The notes beneath the pieces were generated by a model, which did no database searches, was not told the origin of the DNA, and was given only the letters and a program-made list of their open reading frames with translations. The position numbers were made by a program, and so were the translations under genes. Positions 1-7,672 of a stretch of 11,695 bases of DNA are shown piece after piece (positions within the stretch are counted from its first letter, which is position 1; each line of letters starts with the position of its first letter). Source of the stretch: DATHWB01 sp035460965. GTDB lineage: Bacteria > Actinomycetota > Acidimicrobiia > Spongiisociales > ZC4RG35. The stretch lies in assembly GCA_035460965.1 (NCBI GenBank), contig DATHWB010000158.1:1-11695 (forward strand), in the 5' to 3' direction.

Positions 1-498
1 CGACACGACGGCATCCGACCCGTACGGGTTGACGAGCACGAGATCGAGCGACTCGCCGTTCCTGGTCGAGCCGCCCACGATCAGGGACGACGTGCGGAGC
101 AGGGTCGTGCACGTCACCGCCGCCACACCGGCATCGCCCCGCGAGACCGAGGCGGCTGCCGCCGAAGGCACCTCGAACTCGACGAACGCACCACCGATCC
201 CGCCGAGCACGAGATCCTCGAATTGGATCGCCACCCCGCCTGCGTCATCGAGGTCCACGCTGCGATCGGTCGTCACCAGGCCGGCGTTACCCAGTGTGAT
301 CCTGGCCGGTGCCAGCACCGTCGAGCCGATGGTGACCTTCCCGTCGACGGTGCGGTCGAGGCGAACGGGGCACACCGCCGCCGCAGCTGCGGCCGGCTCC
401 AATCCAGGGCTGTCCTCGATCGGCGGCGGGACCGGGGCGATCACCCACGCCACCACCACGGCCACGGTCACGGCCACGACGAGCAGCATCCGTGTCAC
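1..498 (-). CDS. DUF5719-like exported envelope protein, partial (C-terminus beyond window)
   Basis: Reading leftward from a GTG at 498, the frame stays open for 166 codons to the window edge, so only the N-terminal part is present. Residues 4-20 form one hydrophobic segment (MLLVVAVTVAVVVAWVI) followed by a Pro/Ala-rich linker, which fits a signal anchor and an exported protein. The rest looks beta-rich, with Cys43 and Cys130 and the segment VGGSTRNGE (141-149) followed by LVLVNPYG (154-160). This GGST-x-NG plus L-x-NP pattern is what I know from actinobacterial DUF5719 proteins, whose function is not established. The GTG overlaps the TGA of the upstream glycosyltransferase gene (GTGA, 495-498), so the two are very likely co-transcribed and translationally coupled. 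An ATG three codons in (489) is an alternative start. The exported, coupled arrangement suggests a partner of the glycosyltransferase in envelope polysaccharide assembly; that is inference. Confidence 0.75.
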   Translation of the reverse strand, partial: MTRMLLVVAVTVAVVVAWVIAPVPPPIEDSPGLEPAAAAAAVCPVRLDRTVDGKVTIGSTVLAPARITLGNAGLVTTDRSVDLDDAGGVAIQFEDLVLGGIGGAFVEFEVPSAAAASVSRGDAGVAAVTCTTLLRTSSLIVGGSTRNGESLDLVLVNPYGSDAVVS

Positions 499-3257
499 CG
501 GCCCTCCCTCCGAACGAACGCCGTCCCGACGAGGCCGATCGCGCCCACGGCCACCACGGCCCATGCCAGGCCCCGCCGGACCGAGTGCGGCTCATAGGAG
601 GCCACTCCCTCGGAGGCCGACACGCGGTTCGCCCAGCCATCTTGTTCCCAACCCGGCCCCCATCGAGGGGAGGCATTGTCGGCGATTCGCACGGTCCCTG
701 CCCCGGCCGGCCCAACGAAGCGCCCGCCGTCGGAACGCCAGATCACGCCCGTGTCCGTCGCTGCCCGCACCGCCGGATGTCCGTTCCGGAACACCGTCAG
801 GCCCTCGCTGACCGGCAGCTCGTCCATGTCGACCTGCGCTCCCATGGCGGCGGTGAATGCGGGGGCGTCGATGACCGCCACCCACCCGATCCCGAACTCG
901 GCGAGCACCTGTCCCGGGCGCACCAGCTCCCCTCCCGCAATGGAGGCCACGACGTCGGCCAGGGCCTCGTCGCCGAGACGGGGCTCACCGAGCCGGGCGG
1001 TCTCCAATGAGGGTCCGCCGAGCGGTAGGACCCGATAGCGAACCGACCCTTCGGTCCGATACTCACCCGGGAGCCGGCTCCCGTCGCCAACGACCAGGAC
1101 ACGAGCCGACTCCTCCTCCGAGGCCAGGCTGCTCGTGAAGTCGAGACGACCGGTCCATTCGTCGGCGGGGAAGCCGGCGCGACCGTCGACGACGTGGGCC
1201 AGAGCCACGACAACCAGGGCGACCGCAGCCAGCGACCCGGCGGCCCGTCCCATCAGAATCGCCTTCGATCCCTCCCGGTCGATGCCGACGACTGCTCCCA
1301 CGACGAGGGTGACCCCCACCGCCATGAGAAGGGCGAAGGCGGCGCCCAGATCTCCCCGGGGCTGTTCGAGGAGCGGAAACCACATCGCCCCCGCCACGAG
1401 GAGTCCCCCCAGCGCCACCACCCGGTGGCGCCTTCCGGCCAGACAACCGATCCCGCATGCGACCGCCACGGCGATCAGCACGATCGCCAGGAAGTCGGGA
1501 GTCAAGGAGTACGCCGGACCTCGCTCGGTGAGCTCGTCTGCGGTCACCGCCGCCAGGTAGGGGGCGGCGGCGAACAGTGCCACGTCGGCCGCCACCAGAC
1601 CTCGTCCGGCAGCCCCGACGCGCACTCCGGGGACGAGTGCCCAGGCGAGCGCGGGCGTGGCCAGGATCACGAGCGCCGCTCCCGGTGCGAGCATGCCCGC
1701 GACCAGCGACACCGCCACGATCGCCGAGATGCGACCGATCCTGGGTACCCAAGAGGCGGGCCAGGGCATGATCGCGAGGGTCACGGCGCCGAGCGTCGGC
1801 CCTATCGCCAGCCATCCGGCCAGATCCGCCTCCGTCGCGAACGCCCCGGTGGCGGTCCCGAGCAGGGCGGCGATGCCCGCCAGGTGTCTGGTCGGGCCGG
1901 TCACCCCCATCTCCCGCAGCAATCGGCCGGCAGCGAAGAAGGCTCCGACCAGGAGCAACGCCATCACCAATCGGCTCGCACCACCCCACTGGGCGGATGC
2001 CCACTCCACCGCCCCGAAGAAAGCCGCCGAAGGGTGGATGGGCTCGGACGAGCCGAGGCCCGACGGGTTCCAACCTCCGGCAAAGCCGTCGAGAGCCACC
2101 AACGGGTCCAGCACCGGGAGGCTGAATCCCACTTGCGGCATCGTTCCGACCCAGAACCCGCGTGTGGCGAGAGCCACCGCCACCAGCCCCAGGGCGGCGA
2201 CGATCGGTCCGGCGGCAGTCGAGTCGTCATCCAACTCGTCCTCGTCGAGCACTCCCGGCTCATCGTCGATGACCCATCCGAACCGCTCGGACACGTCGTT
2301 GACCAGCGTGCGCAGGCGTACCGATCCGGCAACCTGGTACCGGAACAGCTCCTCGTCGCCGACGTGGCGAACGGCACGCACCGTACTTCGCGCAGCGAGG
2401 GAGCCCGGGAGGTGCGCCACGTTCCACCCCAGCGCCTTGAAGAAGTCGACGAGAGTCCGCGGACTGCCCAGGAACAACCTCACGATCCCGTCGAGGAAAC
2501 CGAGCAGGGTCCCCACCGGAACCACCCATGCCAGTGTCACCATGCGGTACGCCTTGAGCATCGAGCGCATCCGCCCCGCCCACTCACGCCATCCGGCCAC
2601 TTCCTCGCGGCACGTCCGCTCGTGGAGAACCTCGGACGACGGGGCGACCATCACCCGACCGCCCGCCACCCTGACACGCTGGGAGAAGTCCATCCCGGCG
2701 GCCACGGGCGCCAACTGGGCGTCGATGCCCCTCATGCCGCGAAGCAGGTCGCGCCGTACGAGCATCGACACGGCGGAGACGAACGCCACATCCCGAACGA
2801 CGTCGTACTGCTCGAGGTCCACTTCGTCCGGATCCAGACCGGTGTACGGCTCGCCGAACACGTCGGTGGCGGACCCGACGGACTCGAGGCGGTCGGTCGT
2901 GGCGGCATCGATGATCTTGGAACCGACCAGCGCCGCCTCGTTCCGGCCCAGCTCCGCCACCAGCGCCCCGAGGGCGTCAGGTCGCGGTCGGGCGTCGCCG
3001 TGCACGATCCAGACCAGGTCTATCTCCGGGCCCAGCTCCTCGACGAACGTCGCGAAGTCGGCTACCACCGCGCGACCGTCGGGATCGGTGATGGCCTCGT
3101 CGGCGTCGATGATCGACAGACCGTCGATCCCATACACTTGGCGATCGATCGCCGCCAGGCTGCCGACCAGTCCGTCGTCGTCCACGGCGAGCACGGCGAC
3201 GCGAACCCGCTGCTCGGGCGCGGTCGACGGGAGGCCGGTGTCGGGATGATCGGACAT
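495..3257 (-). CDS. GT2-like glycosyltransferase fused to a polytopic membrane domain (920 aa)
   Basis: I chose the ATG at 3257, giving 920 residues, because GGAG lies 5 bases upstream; a TTG further out at 3305 would overlap the divergent cofD start. Residues about 17-235 look like a GT-A/GT2 domain: VWIVHGDARPRPDAL (82-96) at the usual DxD site, an AALVGSKI strand, AVSMLVRRD (162-170), GMDFSQRV (188-195) and a closing VLHERT (210-215). A hydrophobic segment near 240-264 follows, then a long multi-pass region (about 350-690), an exported-looking domain (about 691-895) beginning with VLVVGDGSRLPGE, and a final membrane helix (897-915). Such proteins sit beside cofD in many actinobacteria and are thought to act in envelope polysaccharide synthesis; donor and acceptor cannot be read from sequence. 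Two positions normally acidic in GT2 active sites are Gly here (87 and 188), so activity is uncertain. It is the first gene of a pair with the DUF5719-like gene. Confidence 0.85.
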   Translation of the reverse strand: MSDHPDTGLPSTAPEQRVRVAVLAVDDDGLVGSLAAIDRQVYGIDGLSIIDADEAITDPDGRAVVADFATFVEELGPEIDLVWIVHGDARPRPDALGALVAELGRNEAALVGSKIIDAATTDRLESVGSATDVFGEPYTGLDPDEVDLEQYDVVRDVAFVSAVSMLVRRDLLRGMRGIDAQLAPVAAGMDFSQRVRVAGGRVMVAPSSEVLHERTCREEVAGWREWAGRMRSMLKAYRMVTLAWVVPVGTLLGFLDGIVRLFLGSPRTLVDFFKALGWNVAHLPGSLAARSTVRAVRHVGDEELFRYQVAGSVRLRTLVNDVSERFGWVIDDEPGVLDEDELDDDSTAAGPIVAALGLVAVALATRGFWVGTMPQVGFSLPVLDPLVALDGFAGGWNPSGLGSSEPIHPSAAFFGAVEWASAQWGGASRLVMALLLVGAFFAAGRLLREMGVTGPTRHLAGIAALLGTATGAFATEADLAGWLAIGPTLGAVTLAIMPWPASWVPRIGRISAIVAVSLVAGMLAPGAALVILATPALAWALVPGVRVGAAGRGLVAADVALFAAAPYLAAVTADELTERGPAYSLTPDFLAIVLIAVAVACGIGCLAGRRHRVVALGGLLVAGAMWFPLLEQPRGDLGAAFALLMAVGVTLVVGAVVGIDREGSKAILMGRAAGSLAAVALVVVALAHVVDGRAGFPADEWTGRLDFTSSLASEEESARVLVVGDGSRLPGEYRTEGSVRYRVLPLGGPSLETARLGEPRLGDEALADVVASIAGGELVRPGQVLAEFGIGWVAVIDAPAFTAAMGAQVDMDELPVSEGLTVFRNGHPAVRAATDTGVIWRSDGGRFVGPAGAGTVRIADNASPRWGPGWEQDGWANRVSASEGVASYEPHSVRRGLAWAVVAVGAIGLVGTAFVRREGR

Positions 3258-3304
3258 CGAATCTCCATTGTGAACACCCGACAGCCAGCGAGGCAATCCG
3301 ACCA
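3258..3304. promoter_or_regulatory. Short divergent intergenic region, glycosyltransferase / cofD
   Basis: These 47 bases must hold the 5' signals of two divergent transcription units unless promoters reach into the coding sequences. The minus-strand ribosome site GGAG (3263-3266) is clear. On the plus strand, GAGG (3290-3293) lies 11 bases before the cofD ATG, which is far for a ribosome site. I see no convincing -35/-10 pair on either strand. Confidence 0.35.
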
Positions 3305-4210
3305 ATGCGCATCACAGCACTATCGGGGGGTGTGGGAGGCGCCCGCATGGTACGCGGGTTGGCTTCCTTGCCCGAAGTCGAGTTGACGGTGATCGTCAAC
3401 GTCGGCGACGACGACGAGATCTACGGGCTCCCCCTCTCCCCCGATCTCGACACGGTGATCTACACGCTCGCAGGCGAACACAGCGAGGAACGTGGCTGGG
3501 GCAGAACCGAGGAGACATGGCTCGTGATGGACGAACTCGGCAGATTCCCCATCGACACCAGCTTCCGCATCGGTGATCGTGATCTGGCGTTGAACCTCTA
3601 TCGCAACGCCCGCCTCCGGCATGGAGCCGGGCTCAGCCGGGTCACTGCCGAGATCGCGCGTAGCTTCGGGGTCGGTGCCACGGTGCTTCCTGTCACCGAA
3701 GACACACTGCGCACCAAGGTGCTCGTCGACGACGAGTGGCTCGATTTCCAGGACTACTTCGTCCGCCGACGACACGCCGACCCGGTGAGCGCGATCAGGT
3801 TCGACGGCGCGGAACTCGCCGCTCCCGCCCCGGGCGTGATCACCAACCTGGAGAGCGCCGAGGCGGTCGTGATCGGGCCGTCGAATCCCATGCTTTCGAT
3901 CTGGCCGATCCTCGCCGTCCCGGGGGTGCGAGAAGCGATGCGGGGCAAGCGCGTGCTCGCCGTGTCGCCGCTGGTCGGGGGCCGAGCCGTCAAGGGACCG
4001 CTGGGGGAACTCCTCCCCGCCCTCGGCTTCTCGGCGGACGCCGCGGGAATCGTCGCCACCTACGGCGAAGCGCTGACAGACCTGGTCGTCCACGTGGGCG
4101 ACACCCCGTCGATGCCGATCGGGCCCCGGGTGTTCGAAACCGACACGATGATCGCCGATGCGGACGCCGCCACCCGACTGGCCCGGGAGGTTCTCTCGTG
4201 GCTGCAGTGA
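3305..4210 (+). CDS. cofD: 2-phospho-L-lactate transferase family (CofD/FbiA), coenzyme F420 biosynthesis
   Basis: This 301-aa cytoplasmic enzyme joins the phosphorylated three-carbon unit from its GDP-activated precursor to the deazaflavin Fo, giving F420-0 (or dehydro-F420-0 when the unit derives from phosphoenolpyruvate, as shown for mycobacterial FbiA). Family signatures are complete and in order: LSGGVGGAR (6-14), NVGDDDEIYGLPLSPDLDT (32-50), FRIGDRDLALNLYRN (97-111) with HGAGLSRVT after it, GPSNPMLSIWPIL (about 197-209) and SPLVGGRAVKGP. The length is usual for the family, and the ATG puts the glycine-rich loop a few residues from the N-terminus, as expected, which supports this start despite a weak upstream ribosome site. 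It heads an operon with cofE, whose start lies inside its last codons. Whether it uses the lactyl or the enolpyruvyl substrate cannot be decided from these motifs. Confidence 0.96.
   Translation: MRITALSGGVGGARMVRGLASLPEVELTVIVNVGDDDEIYGLPLSPDLDTVIYTLAGEHSEERGWGRTEETWLVMDELGRFPIDTSFRIGDRDLALNLYRNARLRHGAGLSRVTAEIARSFGVGATVLPVTEDTLRTKVLVDDEWLDFQDYFVRRRHADPVSAIRFDGAELAAPAPGVITNLESAEAVVIGPSNPMLSIWPILAVPGVREAMRGKRVLAVSPLVGGRAVKGPLGELLPALGFSADAAGIVATYGEALTDLVVHVGDTPSMPIGPRVFETDTMIADADAATRLAREVLSWLQ
4185..4190 (+). promoter_or_regulatory. Ribosome binding site of cofE, inside the end of cofD
   Basis: GGGAGG lies 7 bases before the GTG at 4198, ideal spacing. The other in-frame GTG at 4207, which overlaps the cofD stop as GTGA, would be 16 bases away. 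This favours 4198 and a 13-base gene overlap. Confidence 0.7.
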
Positions 4211-4896
4211 GCATCTTCCCGGTGGAGGGCATCGGGGAAGCCCAGCCCGGCGACGACGTCGCCACGCTGATCGGCGACGCCCTCGCCGGAGGAATCGTCG
4301 ATCGCGACGTCCTGGTCGTCACCCACAAGCTGATCTCCAAAGCGGAAGGGAGGATCGTCGAACTCGAGGACGACGGACCGGACTCGCACCGTTGGCTGGT
4401 CGAACAGGAGGCAGTGCGGATCGTTCGGCGTCGCGGTCCGCTGGTGATCGCCCAAACCCGTCACGGGTTCATCTGCGCCAACGCCGGAGTCGACCGTTCG
4501 AACGCCGGCCCCGGCCGGGCAATCCTCCTCCCCGAGGATCCCGACAGATCCGCCAACCGGATCCGCCTACGCCTGCAGCACCGCTTCGGCGTGACCATCG
4601 CGGTGATCGTGACCGACACCTTCGGCAGGGCGTGGCGCCGGGGACTGGTGGACGTGGCCATCGGCGTCGCCGGAATGGAACCGATCGACGACCTGCGGGG
4701 GCAGACGGACACGTTCGGCAAAGTCCTGGAGGTGAGCGAGGTCGCCGTCGTCGACGAGATCGCGGCCGCGGCCGATCTGGTGATGGGGAAAGCGAAAGGC
4801 ATCCCTGCCGCCGTGGTTCGGGGAGTGCCGTGGAAGGACTCCGACGTCGGGATCGCGCCCGTCATCCGCCCACCACACGAGGACATGTTCCGTTAG
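4198..4896 (+). CDS. cofE: Coenzyme F420-0:L-glutamate ligase (CofE), free-standing
   Basis: The 232-aa product is a GTP-dependent ligase that adds glutamate to F420-0, the last core step of F420 synthesis. Landmarks: THKLISKAEGR (42-52), then EAVRIVRRRGPLVIAQTRHG (71-90) leading into the conserved CANAGVDRSN (93-102), VTDTFGRAWRRGLVDVAIG (138-156) and EVAVVDEIAAAADLVMGK (181-198), close to the ligase half of mycobacterial FbiB as I remember it. The protein stops after GIAPVIRPPHEDMFR, so the C-terminal FMN nitroreductase domain of FbiB is absent; the length instead matches single-domain archaeal CofE. I start at GTG 4198 because of the strong ribosome site 7 bases upstream; GTG 4207 is the alternative. 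It overlaps cofD by 13 bases and ends 14 bases before the stop of the convergent UDP-glucose dehydrogenase gene. Confidence 0.95.
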   Translation: MAAVSIFPVEGIGEAQPGDDVATLIGDALAGGIVDRDVLVVTHKLISKAEGRIVELEDDGPDSHRWLVEQEAVRIVRRRGPLVIAQTRHGFICANAGVDRSNAGPGRAILLPEDPDRSANRIRLRLQHRFGVTIAVIVTDTFGRAWRRGLVDVAIGVAGMEPIDDLRGQTDTFGKVLEVSEVAVVDEIAAAADLVMGKAKGIPAAVVRGVPWKDSDVGIAPVIRPPHEDMFR

Positions 4897-4910
4897 ACCA
4901 CCCGTCGTCC

Positions 4911-6182
4911 TCAGGCGTTGGGACGCCCCAGACCGATGTAGTCGAGACCGGCGGCTCGAACCGCGTCGGGATCGAGCAGGTTGCGAACGTCGTACACGAG
5001 TCGACCGCGCATCGCCCGGGCGACCTTCTCCAGATCCACTCGGCGGAACTCCGGCCACTCCGTGGCGACGATGAGCAGGTCCGCCTCGACCGCCGCCTCC
5101 ACGGGATCGTCGGTCTGCCGGAACTCGTCGGTCACGGCCTCCGGGTCGGTGACGACGACGTGCACGCCGGCCGCCCTCAGACCCCGCGCGATGACCAGGG
5201 CCGGCGACTCGCGGATGTCGTCCGTGCGCGCCTTGAACGCGGCACCCCACATCGCCACCCGGCGGTCTCCCTCGTCACCCAGCATCGCCAGTGCTCGCTC
5301 GAGCACGCGCTCTCTCTGCTTGGCGTCGGTGTCGACCACCGCCTGCAGCAGCGGGAACGGATAGCCCAGGCTCTCGGTGATGGCCAGCAGGGCACGTGTG
5401 TCCTTCGGGAAGCACGAACCGCCGTACCCGGGGCCGGGACGCATGAAGTGGGGACCGATCCGGCGATCCATCCCCACCGCCTCCAGCACCTGCAGTGCGT
5501 CGGCGCCGACCTCCTCGGAGATGTTGGCGATGGCGTTGGCGAAGGTCAGCCGGGTGGCCAGGTAGGCGTTGGCGGCGTACTTCACCAACTCTGCCGAGAC
5601 CGGGTCGGTCTTGACGACCTGTCCGGGAAGACCCGTGTACAGCTCCCCGACCGTGTCGGCATGGGCTCGTTCGAAGGCGCCGACGACGATCCGCTCGGCC
5701 CGCATGAAGTCGGCAACGGCACTCCCTTCCGCCAGAAACTCGGGGTTGGAGACCACCCCCGCGTAGCAGCCGGCGGCGCGCAGACGCTCACGCACGGCAT
5801 GGGCGGTGCCGATGGGAACCGTCGACTTGGTGACGATCAACTGGTCGTCGGTCAGAACCGGTGCCAGTTCGTCCACGACGGCGAAGAGGATGCGAAGGTC
5901 GGCGGAACCGTCGTCGCTGGGCGGGGTCGGGAGCGTGAGGAACACGACCCTGGTCCCGGCGACCGCCTCGGCATTCGACGAGTGCACGGTCAGCGCCTGA
6001 TTGTCGAACGCCTTCTCGATCAGTTCGCCCAGTCCGGGCTCGTAGATCGGGATCTTTCGGGCGCGGAGTTCGTCGACCCGGTCGGGATTGGACTCGCCCA
6101 GACGCACGCGGTGCCCGAGCGAGGTGAGCCCCGCTGCCTGGACGAGACCCACGTATCCGGCTCCCAGTACTGCAACATTCAT
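4911..6182 (-). CDS. ugd: UDP-glucose 6-dehydrogenase family
   Basis: The protein has 423 residues and is cytoplasmic; the family oxidises UDP-glucose twice with NAD+ to UDP-glucuronate, a precursor for envelope and capsule polymers. It has the N-terminal Rossmann loop GAGYVG (7-12), STVPIGT (120-126), NPEFLAEGSAVADFM (146-160), KYAANAYLAT (201-210) and GPGYGGSCFPKDTRAL (250-265) with catalytic Cys257, Lys201 and Asp261 all present. The C-terminal UDP-binding domain carries WGAAFKARTDDIRESPA. NPEF plus GSCFPKD favours a UDP-glucose dehydrogenase over GDP-mannose or UDP-ManNAc relatives, though substrate is only inferred. ATG 6182 is chosen because GAGGG lies 7 bases upstream and the Rossmann strand starts immediately. 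It lies 61 bases downstream of the LCP gene on the same strand, so a joint operon is likely; the pairing points to a uronic-acid-containing wall polymer. Confidence 0.93.
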   Translation of the reverse strand: MNVAVLGAGYVGLVQAAGLTSLGHRVRLGESNPDRVDELRARKIPIYEPGLGELIEKAFDNQALTVHSSNAEAVAGTRVVFLTLPTPPSDDGSADLRILFAVVDELAPVLTDDQLIVTKSTVPIGTAHAVRERLRAAGCYAGVVSNPEFLAEGSAVADFMRAERIVVGAFERAHADTVGELYTGLPGQVVKTDPVSAELVKYAANAYLATRLTFANAIANISEEVGADALQVLEAVGMDRRIGPHFMRPGPGYGGSCFPKDTRALLAITESLGYPFPLLQAVVDTDAKQRERVLERALAMLGDEGDRRVAMWGAAFKARTDDIRESPALVIARGLRAAGVHVVVTDPEAVTDEFRQTDDPVEAAVEADLLIVATEWPEFRRVDLEKVARAMRGRLVYDVRNLLDPDAVRAAGLDYIGLGRPNA

Positions 6183-6243
6183 CGACACGCCCTCAGATAT
6201 CGGCCCGGCGCGGCGAAACCTAACCGATAAGGAGTCCCGATCT

Positions 6244-7569
6244 TCAGCCCGCCAGCAGCGTCTGGTGGCTCTGCACGTCGGTGCCGAGCACGACCAATGC
6301 GTCGACGCCCTCCCCGACGGTGCCGACTTCGACCACACCGAAACCGAGCGCCTCGGCGATCTGGTTGCCTCGTCCGACGTCCTGAGGCCGCACGAGGATC
6401 GTGGTCACCTCGAAATTCTTCCGCTCGGCATCACCCACCGAGGCGATCGTAAATCCGACCGACTCGAGATAGTCCGACCAGTCCCCGGCGCTGCCGGCGA
6501 TGCCATTGCCGTTGAGCACACTGATCCGCAGCACTTCGCTGGACGTCACGAGGGGCTGACCGGCCCGGAAGGCCGCCAGCATCCGTTCGGCGTCGGGCTC
6601 CACCCGGCGCTCGACCGACGCCCCGTTGACGCTGTCGCTGAACGTCGGGAGCGTGGCTGCGGCGATGTTGTCGGGTCGGACGCTGCGCATTCGCCACGCC
6701 AGTTCGATCATCGATCCTTGTGCCAGCCGGGCGTCGATCGTGAGGTGCTCGGCGAACGACTCGACGATGTTTCCGAGTTCGAACACGGAGGACGGGCGCG
6801 CCATCGTGCGGATGATCGAGAAGATGAGTTGCTGCTGGCGGCGAGTGCGTCCGATGTCATTGGCATCGACGGACACCCAGCTCCCGTTCTGCAGCTCCTG
6901 ATAGGAGCGGGACCGGGCGAACGCCAGCGCCTGCCGACCGTCGAGCGTGTGCTGTCCCGCCTCGACCCGGAGTCCGGACTTCGTGTCACGAGCCGGATAG
7001 GGGAAGTTGATCGGTACGCCGCCCAACTGGTCCACGATCGCCTGGAACCCCACGAAGTCCACCTGGACGTAGTGGTTGATCGGTATCCCCGTCTCGCGGG
7101 CCACGGTGTCCACCATCAGGGGCGCGCCGCCGAATGCGAACGCGGCGTTGATCTTGTTGTTGCCGTGTCCGGGAATGGCAACCCACAGATCCCGCGGGAT
7201 GCTCAGCATCTGGGCGGTGCCGTCGGCGGGATGGATCTGCAAGAGGATGATCACGTCGGCGCGTTCCCCGCCTGCGGGGCCGAAGTTGGTCAGGTCCGAA
7301 AGCCCGTCACGGGAGTCGGATCCGATGATCAGGAAGGTGACGGGGTGGGCCGAGTCCGAGGAGATGTCGGTGAGGATCTGGTCGAAGTCCGCTGCGGGGA
7401 TCGTGTCGGCCGACTCGATCACCGCCCTCTCGATGGTGCGGAGCTGCCAGTAGACGAAGAAGACGGCAACATTGGCCAGAACGAGGAGGGCGATCAGGAC
7501 GCGCTTCATCCAACGCGACGTTCGACGCGGACGCGGGGATTCCTCCTGATCAGGGATTGGAGAAGCCAT
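6244..7569 (-). CDS. LytR-CpsA-Psr (LCP) family glycopolymer transferase with LytR_C domain
   Basis: This 441-aa type II membrane protein has a short basic N-terminus, one membrane helix (about 23-41) and an extracellular catalytic domain. LCP proteins transfer polyprenyl-pyrophosphate-linked glycopolymers onto peptidoglycan (or, in mycobacteria, arabinogalactan). LCP hallmarks: FLIIGSDSR (79-87), ERADVIILLQIHP (102-114), SIPRDLWVAIPGHGNNKIN (123-141), DFVGFQAIVDQLGGV (171-185) and ALAFARSR (214-221), which include the usual Arg and Asp residues. Residues about 347-430 form a LytR_C domain (LRISVLNGNGIAGSAGDW onward). ATG 7569 has AGGAGG only 3 bases upstream, rather close; an in-frame GTG at 7587 would add six residues but lacks a good ribosome site. 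It is followed by the UDP-glucose dehydrogenase gene on the same strand and divergent from the hydrolase-like gene. The polymer it attaches is unknown. Confidence 0.94.
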   Translation of the reverse strand: MASPIPDQEESPRPRRTSRWMKRVLIALLVLANVAVFFVYWQLRTIERAVIESADTIPAADFDQILTDISSDSAHPVTFLIIGSDSRDGLSDLTNFGPAGGERADVIILLQIHPADGTAQMLSIPRDLWVAIPGHGNNKINAAFAFGGAPLMVDTVARETGIPINHYVQVDFVGFQAIVDQLGGVPINFPYPARDTKSGLRVEAGQHTLDGRQALAFARSRSYQELQNGSWVSVDANDIGRTRRQQQLIFSIIRTMARPSSVFELGNIVESFAEHLTIDARLAQGSMIELAWRMRSVRPDNIAAATLPTFSDSVNGASVERRVEPDAERMLAAFRAGQPLVTSSEVLRISVLNGNGIAGSAGDWSDYLESVGFTIASVGDAERKNFEVTTILVRPQDVGRGNQIAEALGFGVVEVGTVGEGVDALVVLGTDVQSHQTLLAG

Positions 7570-7672
7570 GGTCCTCCTGAGACGCACGGAAGGTTACCAA
7601 GGTTCCCGGCGTACGAAGTCCGCTCTCGTCACCGCGCTAGCCTCGACTGCCAGCAGAAACGACGGAGGTCAC
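7570..7672. promoter_or_regulatory. Divergent intergenic region, LCP gene / hydrolase-like gene
   Basis: These 103 bases separate two divergent starts. The LCP ribosome site AGGAGG (minus strand, 7573-7578) and the hydrolase ribosome site GGAGG (7664-7668) mark the two ends. A TAACCT hexamer on the minus strand (7591-7596) could be a -10 for the LCP gene; it would give a leader of about 15 bases and would favour the ATG over the GTG start. TAGCCT (7638-7643) is a weak plus-strand candidate. No good -35 accompanies either. A direct repeat AAGGTT occurs at 7590-7595 and 7599-7604. Confidence 0.35.
7664..7668 (+). promoter_or_regulatory. Ribosome binding site of the hydrolase-like gene
   Basis: GGAGG lies 4 bases before GTG 7673. 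The in-frame ATG at 7568 would lie at the divergent LCP start, so this site decides for GTG 7673. Confidence 0.6.

Noticed and set aside
3258..3304. TTGCCT and CACAAT on the minus strand as a promoter for the glycosyltransferase gene
   Set aside because: The start site this predicts would fall at or past the ribosome site, leaving no usable leader.
1194..3386. Open frame of 730 codons on the plus strand opposite the glycosyltransferase gene
   Set aside because: Its translation is rich in His, Arg, Gln and Gly with no domain or membrane pattern, as expected for the shadow of a GC-rich coding strand. The opposite frame has clear domains and a ribosome site.
4897..4910. Possible bidirectional terminator between convergent cofE and the UDP-glucose dehydrogenase gene
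   Set aside because: The 14 bases and their flanks form no stable stem and there is no T-tract on either strand.
4158..6230. Open frame of 690 codons on the plus strand across cofE and opposite the UDP-glucose dehydrogenase gene
   Set aside because: It crosses two well-supported genes in another frame and its product is low-complexity Arg/Gly/His sequence.
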